A stretch of DNA of 64,000 nt, taken from Roseovarius carneus. Lineage in GTDB: Bacteria > Pseudomonadota > Alphaproteobacteria > Rhodobacterales > Rhodobacteraceae. Below, piece after piece: positions 37,401 to 46,670 of the stretch (its first letter is position 1; each line of letters starts with the position of its first letter). The notes below the pieces were generated by a model that did no database searches, was not told the DNA's origin, and worked only from the letters and a program-made list of their open reading frames with translations. The DNA is taken from the NCBI RefSeq assembly GCF_020141465.1, contig NZ_JAHSPD010000001.1, positions 2,648,374-2,712,373 on the forward strand, read 5' to 3'. The position numbers and the translations under genes were made by a program.

Positions 37401-38366
37401 CTATGTGCCATGCTTATCCCAGCCCAGAAGGCATATCAGCTCCGTGGCCACATGCGCGCCCGCGATCGCCGTGGCTCCAGTTGTATCATATTGTGGTGCC
37501 ACCTCCACCACATCGCCGCCCTTGATGTTGATCCCGGCAAGATCGCGCAACATCATCGACGCCTGTGCCGAGGTCAGCCCGCCCCAGACCGGCGTGCCTG
37601 TGCCGGGCGCGAAGGCCGGGTCGAGCCCGTCAATATCAAAGCTCAGATAGGTCGGCGCATCCCCGAGGATGCCCTTGATCTTCTCCACGGTGGCCACTGG
37701 CCCGCGCTCGTGCACCTCGCGCGCGTCGATCACGTTCATGCCCATACGGTCGTCAACATGGGTACGTATCCCCACCTGAACCGATCGTGCGGGGTCGATC
37801 AGGCCCATCTTGATCGCCTTGTAGAACATCGTGCCGTGATCAATCCGGTCCATGTCGTCATCCGGCCATGTGTCCGTATGGGCGTCGAATTGCAAAAGGC
37901 TCATGGGGCCATATTTCGCGGCATAGGCCTTGAGGATGGGGAAGGTGATGTAATGATCGCCGCCCAGCACGACCGAGGCCGCACCCGCCTCCAAAATCCC
38001 CTCAACATGCGCGGTGAGCGCTGCGGGAAACGCAGGCACATTGGCATAATCAAACGCCAGATCGCCGTAATCGGCAATCGCCATCTCCTCCAGCGCGTTG
38101 AAGGGCCATCCGTAGGGAGAGTCGGCAGGCTGAAGCGCGCTCGCTTCGCGGATTGCGCGCGGGCCCATGCGGGTACCGCTGCGGTTGGTTACCGCCTGAT
38201 CGAAGGGCACGCCCGTGACGGCCACATCCACCCCTGTGAGGTCCTTCGTATAGCGCCGCCGCAGAAACGATGTCGCCCCGCCAAACGCATTCTCGAAGCT
38301 CAGGCCCTTGAGGTCGCGCCGCGTAAACGCGTGATCCACTTCCTTGTCAGCGTCCGTCAGTGCCAT
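37401..38366 (-). CDS. speB: Agmatinase/ureohydrolase
   Basis: A 321-residue arginase-family enzyme. Manganese ligands are visible: His138 in GGDHYI, Asp161, His163 and Asp165 in FDAHTD, and the aspartates of SFDIDGLDP (about residue 240). Agmatinase hydrolyses agmatine to putrescine and urea; the spacing and overall length match SpeB better than arginase, but guanidinobutyrase or related activity is possible. It lies 80 bases after an M20 amidohydrolase gene on the same strand, which could process an acylated amino compound. Confidence 0.88.
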   Translation of the reverse strand: MALTDADKEVDHAFTRRDLKGLSFENAFGGATSFLRRRYTKDLTGVDVAVTGVPFDQAVTNRSGTRMGPRAIREASALQPADSPYGWPFNALEEMAIADYGDLAFDYANVPAFPAALTAHVEGILEAGAASVVLGGDHYITFPILKAYAAKYGPMSLLQFDAHTDTWPDDDMDRIDHGTMFYKAIKMGLIDPARSVQVGIRTHVDDRMGMNVIDAREVHERGPVATVEKIKGILGDAPTYLSFDIDGLDPAFAPGTGTPVWGGLTSAQASMMLRDLAGINIKGGDVVEVAPQYDTTGATAIAGAHVATELICLLGWDKHGT

Positions 38367-38446
38367 ATTAAATTCTTCCTTTCATGGGGCCCATTTGCGC
38401 AACGCGGTGGGCCAAAAAACTCAGTTGGGCAGATATGCAACCCGCA

Positions 38447-39610
38447 TCACTCCGACGGTTGCATCCGCTCCACCAGCTTTGCAAAAAACGACGCGCCATA
38501 AGGCGCTGCCGCATCGTTGAAATCAAATCCGGGATGATGCAACCCCGCCGCCTCTCCCTGCCCAAGGAAAAGATAGGCCCCCGGCCGCGCCTCCAGCATA
38601 TAGGAGAAATCCTCGGCCCCCATCTCGCGGATGCGCGCGGTGTCCACGCCAGCGGACCCTGCGACCTCTCCGGCGACCTCAGCGGCACGGGCGGTCTGCT
38701 CCGCGTGGTTCACCGTTGGCGGATAGCCCACGGCGATCTCCAATGAGACCTCCACGCCGTAACTCGCCGCCTGCCCCGCCACGATCTCGCGCATCCGTGC
38801 GTGAACCATCTCGCGCACATCCGCCTCAAAGGTGCGGATCGTGCCGTTTACATAGGCGGTATCGGGCACGATATTCTCGGCGCTGCCCGTGTGGATCTGC
38901 GTGACCGAAACGACCAAATCCTGCATCGCATAGTGGTTGCGGCTCACAATCGTCTGGATCGCCTGCACAATGCCGCAGGCGGCGACCACCGGATCGCAGG
39001 TCTGGTGTGGATAGGCCGCATGCCCCCCGCGCCCTTTGATATGGATATCGAACGTATCCACCGCCGCCATGATAGGGCCGGGCGTGGTAGAAAAACTGCC
39101 CACCTCTTGGCCCGGCATCGTGTGCAGCGCGTAGACCTCGCCGATGTCATAGCGGTCCATGATCCCCGCCTCGACCATCACACGCCCGCCGCCGGGGCCT
39201 TCCTCAGCAGGCTGAAAGATCAGCGCGACCCGGCCCGCGAAATTGCGCGTCTCCGCGAGATATTTCGCGGCCCCCAAAAGCATCGTGGTATGCCCATCAT
39301 GCCCGCAAGCATGCATCGCGCCGGGCCGTGTGCTGGACCACTCCACGCCAGTGATCTCATCGAGGGGAAGCGCATCCATATCCGCGCGCAGGCCAATCGT
39401 TGGGCCGTCCCCACGCCCTTCAATGATGGCCACAACGCCCGAGGTGGCTACCCCCTCCTCAATCTCGGTGATCCCAAATTCGCGCAGCCGCGCCACCACG
39501 AAAGCCGCCGTGTCATGGCACTCAAACCCAAGCTCTGGGTTCATATGCAGATGACGCCGCCACGCTGTCATCTCCTCGGCAAACCCTGCTATGCGATTGA
39601 CCACTGCCAC
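38447..39610 (-). CDS. M20-family amidohydrolase
   Basis: A 387-residue M20D-type amidohydrolase (hippurate/N-acyl amino acid hydrolase group). Metal-site motifs are ACGHDGHTTMLL (about residues 100-111) and FQPAEEGPGGG (about 129-139), with a dimerisation lid containing GRGGHAAYPHQT. It cleaves an acyl group from an amino acid or related amine. GTG 39610 is preferred because AGAGGAG lies at proper spacing; an ATG 27 bases upstream lacks one. Divergent from mazG with overlapping upstream regions. Substrate unknown. Confidence 0.87.
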   Translation of the reverse strand: MAVVNRIAGFAEEMTAWRRHLHMNPELGFECHDTAAFVVARLREFGITEIEEGVATSGVVAIIEGRGDGPTIGLRADMDALPLDEITGVEWSSTRPGAMHACGHDGHTTMLLGAAKYLAETRNFAGRVALIFQPAEEGPGGGRVMVEAGIMDRYDIGEVYALHTMPGQEVGSFSTTPGPIMAAVDTFDIHIKGRGGHAAYPHQTCDPVVAACGIVQAIQTIVSRNHYAMQDLVVSVTQIHTGSAENIVPDTAYVNGTIRTFEADVREMVHARMREIVAGQAASYGVEVSLEIAVGYPPTVNHAEQTARAAEVAGEVAGSAGVDTARIREMGAEDFSYMLEARPGAYLFLGQGEAAGLHHPGFDFNDAAAPYGASFFAKLVERMQPSE

Positions 39611-39674
39611 GTGGCTGGACTCCTCTGCGCGCCTCATTCACGCTGCACTCAACCCTAAAGACGGACCCTGCGCA

Positions 39675-40484
39675 ATGGCTGATGACCCTCTGATCCACGA
39701 CCCATCGGGCGGTCTGCCCCGGCTTCTGGCCATCATGGCGCGGCTGCGCGATCCCCAGACAGGCTGCCCATGGGATATAGAGCAGGACTTCGCCACCATC
39801 GCCCCCTACACGATAGAAGAGGCTTACGAGGTCGCCGACGCCATCGAGCGCGCAGATTGGGATGATCTGAAAGGGGAGCTTGGAGATCTGCTGTTGCAGG
39901 TGGTGTTCCACGGCCAGATCGCCGCAGACAAGGGCCTCTTTGATTTCCATGCGATTGCGGATGGCATCTCCGACAAGATGGTCGCGCGCCATCCGCATGT
40001 GTTCGGCAATGAGAGCCGCGATAAATCCGCGGCCCAGCAGACGCTGGATTGGGAAACGGTCAAGGCCGCAGAGCGCGCCGAGGCAACGCAAACCGGCACG
40101 CTGGACGGTGTGGCGATGGGCTTGCCTGCATTATTGCGCGCGGTGAAGCTGCAAAAACGCGCGGCACGGGTGGGGTTCGACTGGCCTGAGACGGCGCAAG
40201 TGCTGGACAAGGTGGCCGAGGAGATGGCCGAACTGCTAGAGGCCACGGACCCGGATCACATCGAGGAGGAATTCGGCGATCTGCTCTTTGTTATGGCCAA
40301 TCTCGCGCGCCACATGCAGGTGGACCCTGAGGCCGCACTGCGCCGCGCCAATGGCAAATTCACCCGGCGGTTTGAGTTTATCGAGGCCGCCCTCAAGGCC
40401 GAGGGCAAGACCCCTGAGGACAGCGATCTGGCCGAGATGGACGCGCTCTGGGATGCGGCAAAGGCGGCGGAGCGAGCGGGTTAA
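39675..40484 (+). CDS. mazG: Nucleoside triphosphate pyrophosphohydrolase
   Basis: A 269-residue double-domain MazG. The N-terminal domain has PWDIEQDFATIAPYTIEEAYE and GELGDLLLQVVFH (Mg-binding ExxE/D helices), and the C-terminal copy has EEMAELLEA and EEEFGDLLFVMANLAR. It hydrolyses NTPs, including aberrant ones, to NMP and PPi. ATG 39675 is chosen at the domain start; the in-frame start upstream overlaps the divergent M20 gene. Its stop shares the sequence TTAA with the stop of the convergent M24 gene (4-base overlap). Confidence 0.95.
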   Translation: MADDPLIHDPSGGLPRLLAIMARLRDPQTGCPWDIEQDFATIAPYTIEEAYEVADAIERADWDDLKGELGDLLLQVVFHGQIAADKGLFDFHAIADGISDKMVARHPHVFGNESRDKSAAQQTLDWETVKAAERAEATQTGTLDGVAMGLPALLRAVKLQKRAARVGFDWPETAQVLDKVAEEMAELLEATDPDHIEEEFGDLLFVMANLARHMQVDPEAALRRANGKFTRRFEFIEAALKAEGKTPEDSDLAEMDALWDAAKAAERAG

Positions 40485-41641
40485 AGCACCACAATCTCCG
40501 GCCCGCTGAACTGCGTCAGCCGCTCTGCGCCGCCCTCGCGGATCACGATGTTTTCCTCATGCACCATGATCTTGCCCAAGTTTTGGCCGGGGCTGACCTC
40601 CGTGCCCGGCTCCAGCGTGATCACCATGCCAGGCTGCAACACGCTCTCGTCCTGCGCCGTCAGCGACAGCCCCTCGGTCAGTTGCATCCCCAGCCCGTGG
40701 CCCAGACGCCCCGCCGTCTCGCCACCGCCCGCAATCTGCGCCATCGCCGCGAACACATCGCAGGCCCGCGCACCGGGCCGGGCCGCCGCAAGCCCCACCT
40801 CTGTCGCCTCAATCAACCGCGCATGGGCGACCTGCACCTCCGCGCTCGGCGCGCCAATCGCAAAATTCCGATCAAAATCGCAAAAATACCCATCGCGCAC
40901 TGCGCCGGTGTCCAGCATCATCACATCGCCCAGCGCCAAGGGCATGTCAGAAGCAGGCGAGATCACATCGTCATAGCCGCCTTGCGCCGCAGCCCCCGAA
41001 ATATAGGGCACCCAATCCGCGCCCTCCTCCAGCAAAAGCCGCTGAAACCCGCGAAAGACCGTGCTGAGCGGCACGCCCTCGCCTGCAATCTCCCCCATCC
41101 GCGCGTAGGCCCGCGTGGCGATGGCACAGGCCGCGCGGATCTTGTCGATCTCGGCCTCTGATTTGATCGCGCGCAGGGCCGCCACGATCCCGGCATCACC
41201 GCGAAATTCCAACCCCGATGCCGCCTGCACCCGGACATAATCGCCCAGCGGCATCCGCAGATGCGCCTCATACCCCATCGGTACGCCCACTGGGCCACCC
41301 ACCTCGCGCAGCGTCTCCGCCAGAAGGCTCACACCGTCATCCTTGGGGCGCGGCGCGGGCCATGTACGGATATCGCTGATCCATGTCTGCGCCATCAATG
41401 CGGCCCCGATGGAGGGGATCACGGCAATGGGCGCGCCGCGCGCGGGCAGCACCAGAAACCAAGAGCGGCTCGGGCTTTCCCAGAACCGCGTGAGATACCC
41501 GGTGAAATACCGCACCTCCGGCTCGGTCGTGAGCAAAAGCGCGCCGAGGCCTTCGGCGGCCATAGCGGCCTGTGCTGCATGCGTGCGCGCCTCAAACTCC
41601 GCCCGCTCAAAGCCCCTCGGCGCTGCTATATCCACGCTCAA
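40481..41641 (-). CDS. M24-family (Xaa-Pro peptidase-like) metalloenzyme
   Basis: A 386-residue pita-bread-fold protein with a creatinase-like N-terminal domain (about 1-150) and a catalytic domain carrying the five expected metal ligands: Asp244, Asp255, His315, Glu344 and Glu362. The family includes Xaa-Pro peptidases, creatinase and ectoine hydrolase (DoeA). The start overlaps the stop of the upstream PLP-enzyme gene by 4 bases, so the two probably work on one substrate. Ectoine degradation was considered, but the other genes of that pathway are absent here. Confidence 0.87.
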   Translation of the reverse strand: MSVDIAAPRGFERAEFEARTHAAQAAMAAEGLGALLLTTEPEVRYFTGYLTRFWESPSRSWFLVLPARGAPIAVIPSIGAALMAQTWISDIRTWPAPRPKDDGVSLLAETLREVGGPVGVPMGYEAHLRMPLGDYVRVQAASGLEFRGDAGIVAALRAIKSEAEIDKIRAACAIATRAYARMGEIAGEGVPLSTVFRGFQRLLLEEGADWVPYISGAAAQGGYDDVISPASDMPLALGDVMMLDTGAVRDGYFCDFDRNFAIGAPSAEVQVAHARLIEATEVGLAAARPGARACDVFAAMAQIAGGGETAGRLGHGLGMQLTEGLSLTAQDESVLQPGMVITLEPGTEVSPGQNLGKIMVHEENIVIREGGAERLTQFSGPEIVVL

Positions 41642-42666
41642 TCAGCCGCCTCGCTCAGCACGCACAGCACCCGCGCCGAGATGGGCAGATCGCTGAGCAT
41701 CATCGCAGCCAAGCCTGCGGCCCCTGAGGCCGTGCTGACCAACCCAATCGCCTCCAGCTCCGGCAGCACCGCAGCACTCTCCCCTTCTGAGATAAGCGCG
41801 AACGCGTCTGCGTCCCGTGCGAGCCCTTTCAACGCAATCATCGACGGCTCCTTGCAGTCCAGCCGCCCCATGGCCGAGACAGGCCCCTCGGTGACCACAC
41901 TCTCACCCGCCCGAATTGAGGCATAAAGCGCAGGGGCTGCCTCAGGCTCCACCACGATAATGCGCGGCGCATCACCCCAAGCGTCGCGAAAATACGCCGC
42001 CGCCCCCCCGGCAAGCCCGCCGACGCCCGCTTGCAAGAAAATATGTGTAGGCACCTCGGGGCATTGCTCCACCGCCTCAGCGGCCATGGCGAGATACCCC
42101 TCCATCAAGCGATGCGGGATCTCGGTATACCCCTCCCATGACGTGTCCGACAGCAAGGTCCAGTCGTTTTCCTCAGCCGCCATCATCGCGGCCTCAATGC
42201 TTTGTTCATAGTTGGCACCATGCCGGACCACCTTGGCACCCTTGTCGCGCAGCCGCCCGGCAAAACTCTCGGGCACTGTTTCTGCCAAATAAACCACCGA
42301 AGCCGCGCCAAACGCCGCAGCCCCTGCGGCAACCGACAGCCCGTGATTGCCCGCGCTGGCCGTCACGTAAGTACGGCCCTGAAGCGCCGTGGCCATGTCT
42401 GACGCGCCGGATGTATCCGCCTCATGCGCGATCACATACGCCGCGCCCAGCGCTTTAAAGCTGCCAAGGTTCATCCGCCCACGCTCATCCTTGACCCAAA
42501 CCGTCGGACCAAACCCCTCGGCCACAACCAAAGGCGTCACAGCCGCAACCGGGCACCGCGCGAGCAATGCACGCGGCGCTTGTGCGTCCACGGAGGGCGC
42601 AGGGATTCCCCTCAGCGCGCCCTCGGGCAGGCCCTTGCCGCGCCACTTGTTCTCCAAAACGTCCAT
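41638..42666 (-). CDS. PLP-dependent ammonia-lyase, diaminopropionate ammonia-lyase-like
   Basis: A 342-residue fold-type II PLP enzyme. The Schiff-base lysine is Lys71 in [23 protein letters not shown] contacts the substrate carboxylate, and [10 protein letters not shown] is the phosphate-binding glycine loop. Overall it resembles diaminopropionate ammonia-lyase, though it is shorter than the roughly 400-residue E. coli enzyme. Threonine/serine dehydratase-like activity on an unusual beta-substituted amino acid is also possible. It is translationally coupled to the M24 gene and divergent from purL. Confidence 0.82.
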   Translation of the reverse strand: MDVLENKWRGKGLPEGALRGIPAPSVDAQAPRALLARCPVAAVTPLVVAEGFGPTVWVKDERGRMNLGSFKALGAAYVIAHEADTSGASDMATALQGRTYVTASAGNHGLSVAAGAAAFGAASVVYLAETVPESFAGRLRDKGAKVVRHGANYEQSIEAAMMAAEENDWTLLSDTSWEGYTEIPHRLMEGYLAMAAEAVEQCPEVPTHIFLQAGVGGLAGGAAAYFRDAWGDAPRIIVVEPEAAPALYASIRAGESVVTEGPVSAMGRLDCKEPSMIALKGLARDADAFALISEGESAAVLPELEAIGLVSTASGAAGLAAMMLSDLPISARVLCVLSEAAD

Positions 42667-42728
42667 CTCGCACCTCCTCGCGGCTCGCGCTACCCAACCC
42701 GGCTCGCGCGCCTAGGTCAAGCGATGAT

Positions 42729-42755
42729 GTGCACGCCTGTTTACGTTGCGTGCAC
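42729..42755. promoter_or_regulatory. Inverted repeat upstream of purL
   Basis: GTGCACGC (42729-42736) and GCGTGCAC (42748-42755) are perfect 8-base arms with an 11-base spacer, centred about 84 bases before the purL ATG and about 75 bases before the divergent PLP-enzyme gene start. Symmetry and position fit a repressor operator for either gene. Confidence 0.45.
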
Positions 42756-42825
42756 TCCCCCTTCCCCCGCGCCGCGCAATGTCTTAAACAGCGCCCAAGC
42801 AGCCGCCTTGGGGGACAAAGACAAG

Positions 42826-44991
42826 ATGCAAGAGCCAGCCATCACAGACGATCTCATCGCCGCACACGGGCTTTCCCCGGACGAATACGCGCGCATCCTT
42901 GAGATCATCGGACGCGAGCCCAGCTTCACCGAGTTGGGCATTTTCTCAGCCATGTGGAACGAGCATTGCTCCTACAAATCTTCCAAGAAATGGCTCCGCA
43001 CCCTGCCTACGGAAGGCCCCCAAGTGATTTGCGGGCCGGGCGAGAATGCAGGGATCGTCGATATCGGCGACGGGCAATGCGTTGTCTTCAAAATGGAGAG
43101 CCACAACCACCCCAGCTATATCGAGCCCTATCAGGGGGCGGCTACCGGCGTGGGGGGCATCCTGCGCGATGTCTTCACCATGGGCGCGCGGCCCATTGCT
43201 GCGATGAACTCGCTTAGCTTCGGGTCGCCCGACCACCCCAAGACGCGTCAGCTTGTTCACGGCGTGGTCGAGGGTATCGGCGGCTACGGCAATGCGTTCG
43301 GCGTGCCCACTGTGGGCGGCGAGCTGCGCTTTGATCCGGCCTATAACGGCAACTGCCTCGTCAATGCCTTCGCCGCGGGGCTGGCCGATACGGACAAGAT
43401 TTTCTATTCGGCGGCCAGCGGCGTGGGCCGCCCCGTGGTCTACCTTGGCGCAAAAACCGGCCGCGACGGCGTGGGCGGCGCAACCATGGCCAGCGCCGAG
43501 TTCGACGACACAATCGAGGACAAGCGCCCCACCGTGCAGGTAGGCGACCCCTTCACCGAAAAGCGCCTGATGGAAGCCACGCTGGAGCTGATGGCGACGG
43601 GCGCCGTGATCTCGATCCAGGATATGGGGGCCGCAGGCCTCACATGCTCGGCTGTGGAGATGGGCGACAAGGGCGGCTTGGGTGTGAAACTCAACCTTGA
43701 GGCCGTACCGCAGCGCGAGGCCAATATGACGGCCTATGAGATGATGCTGTCTGAGTCGCAAGAACGCATGCTGATGGTGCTCGATCCCGCGAAGGAGGCC
43801 GAAGCCCGCGCCGTGTTCGAAAAATGGGACCTCGATTTCGCCATCGTCGGCGAGACGATTGCCGAAGACCGCTTCCTCATCCTGCATAATGGCAAGGTGA
43901 AGGCAGACCTGCCGCTCGCGGCCCTCTCGGGCACAGCGCCAGAATATGACCGCCCATGGGAGGAGACACCCGTCCCAGATGCGCTCGATCCCGCCACAGT
44001 GCCGCAGGTCGATCCCATAGATGCCCTGCGCATGTTGCTGGCTTCGGCCAATTACAGCTCCCGCGCATGGGTGTATGAACAATACGACACGATGGTCATG
44101 GCCGACACAGTGCGCGGCCCCGGCCTGGGCGGCGGGCTTATCCGGGTGCATGGCACGGAAAAGCTGCTGGCCTTCACCTCAGACGTGACGCCGCGCTATG
44201 TTCAGGCAAACCCAGAAATGGGCGGCAAACAGGCCGTGGCCGAAGCCTACCGCAACCTCACTGCCTTAGGCGCGACACCGCTGGCCACCACCGACAACAT
44301 GAATTTCGGCAATCCAGAAAAGCCCGTGATCATGGGGCAGTTCGTCGGCGCGATCAAAGGCATCTCGGCGGCGGTCAGCGCGCTCGACATGCCGATCGTG
44401 TCAGGCAATGTCTCGCTCTATAACGAGACAGACGGCCAAGCGATCCTGCCCACGCCCACCATCGGCGCCGTGGGCCTGATCGCCCACGCGGACCATGCCA
44501 TCACCGGCACCGCCCGCGACGGCCATGTGGCGCTGGTCATTGGCGAAACCCATGGCCATCTGGGCCAATCCGCCCTTCTGGCAGAGGTTTTTGGCCGCGC
44601 CGAAGGCGACGCGCCCCCCGTCGATCTGGAGGCTGAGCGCCGCAACGGCAACTTTATTCGCTCCAATGTGGAACTGATCCGCGCCTGCACCGACCTCAGC
44701 GATGGCGGCCTCGCCATGGCCGCCTTCGAGATGGCCGAAGCAGGCGACGTCGGCGTGATCCTCGACACGGAAGATACGCCCACGCTCTTTGGTGAAGACC
44801 AGGGCCGCTACCTCGTTGCCTGCAACTTCGATCAGGCCGAAGGGCTGATGATCGCAGCAGGCCAAGCCGGCGTGACAGTCACCAGCGTGGGCCGCTTCTG
44901 CGGTGATGCCGTGAAATTCGGCGCCACCAGCGTACCTTTGGCAGACCTCAAAGAGACCTACCGCTCGTCTTTCGCGGCCATTTTCGCCTGA
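42826..44991 (+). CDS. purL: Phosphoribosylformylglycinamidine synthase subunit PurL
   Basis: A 721-residue small-form PurL that works with separate PurS and PurQ to convert FGAR to FGAM using ATP and ammonia. Visible signatures are [10 protein letters not shown] (about residues 44-53), [25 protein letters not shown], the first AIRS-like half and a second ATPase-like half from about residue 380. ATG 42826 begins the conserved protein; the very long upstream frame crosses the divergent gene. G-rich sequence (TGGGGGAC) lies about 10 bases before the start. It ends before a palindromic repeat and a terminator. Confidence 0.97.
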   Translation: MQEPAITDDLIAAHGLSPDEYARILEIIGREPSFTELGIFSAMWNEHCSYKSSKKWLRTLPTEGPQVICGPGENAGIVDIGDGQCVVFKMESHNHPSYIEPYQGAATGVGGILRDVFTMGARPIAAMNSLSFGSPDHPKTRQLVHGVVEGIGGYGNAFGVPTVGGELRFDPAYNGNCLVNAFAAGLADTDKIFYSAASGVGRPVVYLGAKTGRDGVGGATMASAEFDDTIEDKRPTVQVGDPFTEKRLMEATLELMATGAVISIQDMGAAGLTCSAVEMGDKGGLGVKLNLEAVPQREANMTAYEMMLSESQERMLMVLDPAKEAEARAVFEKWDLDFAIVGETIAEDRFLILHNGKVKADLPLAALSGTAPEYDRPWEETPVPDALDPATVPQVDPIDALRMLLASANYSSRAWVYEQYDTMVMADTVRGPGLGGGLIRVHGTEKLLAFTSDVTPRYVQANPEMGGKQAVAEAYRNLTALGATPLATTDNMNFGNPEKPVIMGQFVGAIKGISAAVSALDMPIVSGNVSLYNETDGQAILPTPTIGAVGLIAHADHAITGTARDGHVALVIGETHGHLGQSALLAEVFGRAEGDAPPVDLEAERRNGNFIRSNVELIRACTDLSDGGLAMAAFEMAEAGDVGVILDTEDTPTLFGEDQGRYLVACNFDQAEGLMIAAGQAGVTVTSVGRFCGDAVKFGATSVPLADLKETYRSSFAAIFA

Positions 44992-45032
44992 TCCGTCCGC
45001 GCAAGGCACACACCAAGGATTTGGGTATTTAG

Positions 45033-45145
45033 AGCGTGTCGCGTTCAATTGAATTCACCGGACCGGGCGAACGCGTTATACGTTGCAAACGCTGCCTCGC
45101 CCGGTCCGATGAATACTTGAAGCCAGTTAAACGCGATACGCTTTA
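45033..45145. repeat. Palindromic MITE-like intergenic element, copy C
   Basis: A 113-base imperfect palindrome between purL and grxD. The outer ends are AGCGTGTCGCGTT (45033-45045) and AACGCGATACGCT (45130-45142). The inner arms are CGGACCGGGCGA (45059-45070) and TCGCCCGGTCCG (45097-45108), which are perfect complements. There is no transposase frame. The right flank (45138-45158) matches copy A at 18144-18164 in 19 of 21 positions. It may be a non-autonomous element or a structured repeat. Confidence 0.7.
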
Positions 45146-45154
45146 AACCAAGAA

Positions 45155-45197
45155 AAAGCCCGGCCGGAGTATAATCTCCACGCCGGGCTTTCTTCTT
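45155..45197. terminator. Bidirectional rho-independent terminator between purL and grxD
   Basis: AAAGCCCGGC (45155-45164) and GCCGGGCTTT (45182-45191) are perfect 10-base arms. TTTCTTCTT follows on the plus strand, and an A-rich run (AAGAAAAAG) precedes, which becomes a T-run for the minus strand. It serves both convergent genes. Confidence 0.88.
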
Positions 45198-45253
45198 AGC
45201 CAAATACTCAAAAAACCGCCCCGCATCAAAGCAGAGCAGCCCGCCAAAAAGGC

Positions 45254-45616
45254 TCAGGCGTTGGCTTCGCGGATTTTATTGGCGGCAGCTTTGTCGAATG
45301 TCACGTTGTTCTCGGCGAAAAGCGTGTCCAACTCGCCAGACAGGGTCATTTCAGTGATGATATCGCAACCGCCAACAAATTCGCCCTTCACATAGAGCTG
45401 TGGAACGGTGGGCCAGTCCGAATAATCCTTGATGCCCTGGCGGAGGCTATCATCGGCCAGCACGTTCACATCCATGAAGGGCACGCCCATGAAATTCAGC
45501 ACGCCCGCGACACGGCTGGAGAACCCGCATTGCGGCATCTCCTTGGTGCCCTTCATGTAAAGCACCACGTCATTCGCTTTGACGGTCTCTTCGATCTGTG
45601 TCTTGGCATCGGTCAT
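45254..45616 (-). CDS. grxD: Monothiol glutaredoxin, Grx4 type
   Basis: A 120-residue monothiol glutaredoxin with the CGFS active site (Cys30 in PQCGFSSRV) and the conserved WPTVPQLYV glutathione-binding segment. Such proteins bind a glutathione-ligated [2Fe-2S] cluster and pass it to targets, usually together with BolA. The bolA gene lies 45 bases upstream on the same strand, which fits this partnership. Confidence 0.96.
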   Translation of the reverse strand: MTDAKTQIEETVKANDVVLYMKGTKEMPQCGFSSRVAGVLNFMGVPFMDVNVLADDSLRQGIKDYSDWPTVPQLYVKGEFVGGCDIITEMTLSGELDTLFAENNVTFDKAAANKIREANA

Positions 45617-45661
45617 GGGTGAGGTCCTTGGAATTCGGAATTTGGGGGAAGACAGATTGAA

Positions 45662-45898
45662 TCAATCCGGCGCTTTGGTAGTCAGGGCGAGCGCGTGTAA
45701 CTCGCCTGCGGGGCCATCCATCTTGCCTTTGAGGGCCGCATAGACTGCACGTTGTTGTTGCACGCGGTTTTTGCCGCGAAAGCTTTCATCAACCACATGG
45801 GCCGCGAAATGCGCGCCGTCATCGCCTTGCACTTTGATCTGCGCATTGGGAAATTCCTCGCGAATCAGCGCTTCGATATCGGTGGCGAGAATGGCCAT
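45662..45898 (-). CDS. bolA: BolA family protein
   Basis: A 78-residue BolA-fold protein. FRGKNRVQQQRAVYAAL is the recognisable core and the C-terminal segment contains the conserved His in LHALAL. It is probably the partner of GrxD in iron-sulfur cluster trafficking and iron sensing. Length is typical for the short IbaG/BolA-like type. Confidence 0.92.
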   Translation of the reverse strand: MAILATDIEALIREEFPNAQIKVQGDDGAHFAAHVVDESFRGKNRVQQQRAVYAALKGKMDGPAGELHALALTTKAPD

Positions 45899-45978
45899 GA
45901 CCTGCTCCTGTGATTGTCTTGGTCAAATGTAGGGCCAGCGGCGGCCAAGCGCAAGACGAAGCGCATGACGAAACGGGG

Positions 45979-46512
45979 TCAGATCTCCTCGCCTTTTTTG
46001 AGCAGGTCATCAATCAGCTGGCGTTGCAGATTGGGGCTGTCGCCGCCGCCATATTGCAGCGCCCCGCCGGAATAAAGCGTCCCGAAACTCTGCGCGAGAT
46101 TGGCCACCTGGCCCAGCCCCGAGATGAACTGATCCTTCTCCAAAGGCTCCAACGGCTGAATGAACGCAGCCCACAGGAGGCCTTGGGCAATCGCGTAGCG
46201 CGCATCCAAGGCGCTGTCGAAATTGGCCTGCATCATGCGCTCAAGCTCTTCGGGGGCGATCCCTTCCGCCTCGCGTATCGGGGCCATGGCGCGCATCCGG
46301 CCATTGCTGGGATCGGCCACGATCAGCACAGATGTCTCACCCACCCGCATCTGCCATGTCCGCTCGCCGATGATTGCATCGGGATCAAGGGCCGCGACAA
46401 TCGCGCTCAGCCGGTCGGCGGTCATGGCGGGCTCCGGGCTCGGGTCTGGGGCGTCTTGGGCAATGGCGGGCAATGCCAGCGCGGCAAGGAGGGCGATGGT
46501 CTGAAGGCGCAT
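45979..46512 (-). CDS. Secreted protein of unknown function
   Basis: A 177-residue protein with a signal peptide (about 1-18: basic start, LLAALALPAIAQD) and a mature region of mixed alpha/beta character with a conserved-looking WQMRVGETSVLIVAD segment and a helical C-terminus. I recognise no domain with confidence. ATG 46512 (MRLQTIALLA) is preferred over an upstream ATG because it gives a normal signal peptide. It lies 80 bases upstream of bolA and may share its transcript. Confidence 0.72.
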   Translation of the reverse strand: MRLQTIALLAALALPAIAQDAPDPSPEPAMTADRLSAIVAALDPDAIIGERTWQMRVGETSVLIVADPSNGRMRAMAPIREAEGIAPEELERMMQANFDSALDARYAIAQGLLWAAFIQPLEPLEKDQFISGLGQVANLAQSFGTLYSGGALQYGGGDSPNLQRQLIDDLLKKGEEI

Positions 46513-46670
46513 GGGGGTTGTCCTTATCTGATTGGATATAGGGTAAGCTGGCATGGGCGCGGCGATCCACGCCAGAGAAAATCCCCCCGCTCGCTGGATT
46601 GTGACCCCTTGCGGCGCTCAACCGGCCCCGGCATGGTGGACGAGTGTGCAGTGATGAGAGGACGACCCCC

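Noticed and set aside
38388..38413. Terminator after the M20 amidohydrolase gene
   Set aside because: GGCCCA/TGGGCC arms exist, but on the minus strand the T-run precedes the hairpin, so it does not have terminator polarity.
40481..42666. Ectoine/hydroxyectoine degradation operon
   Set aside because: The M24 and PLP genes resemble parts of such operons, but the cyclodeaminase, deacetylase, racemase, regulator and transporter genes are missing here.
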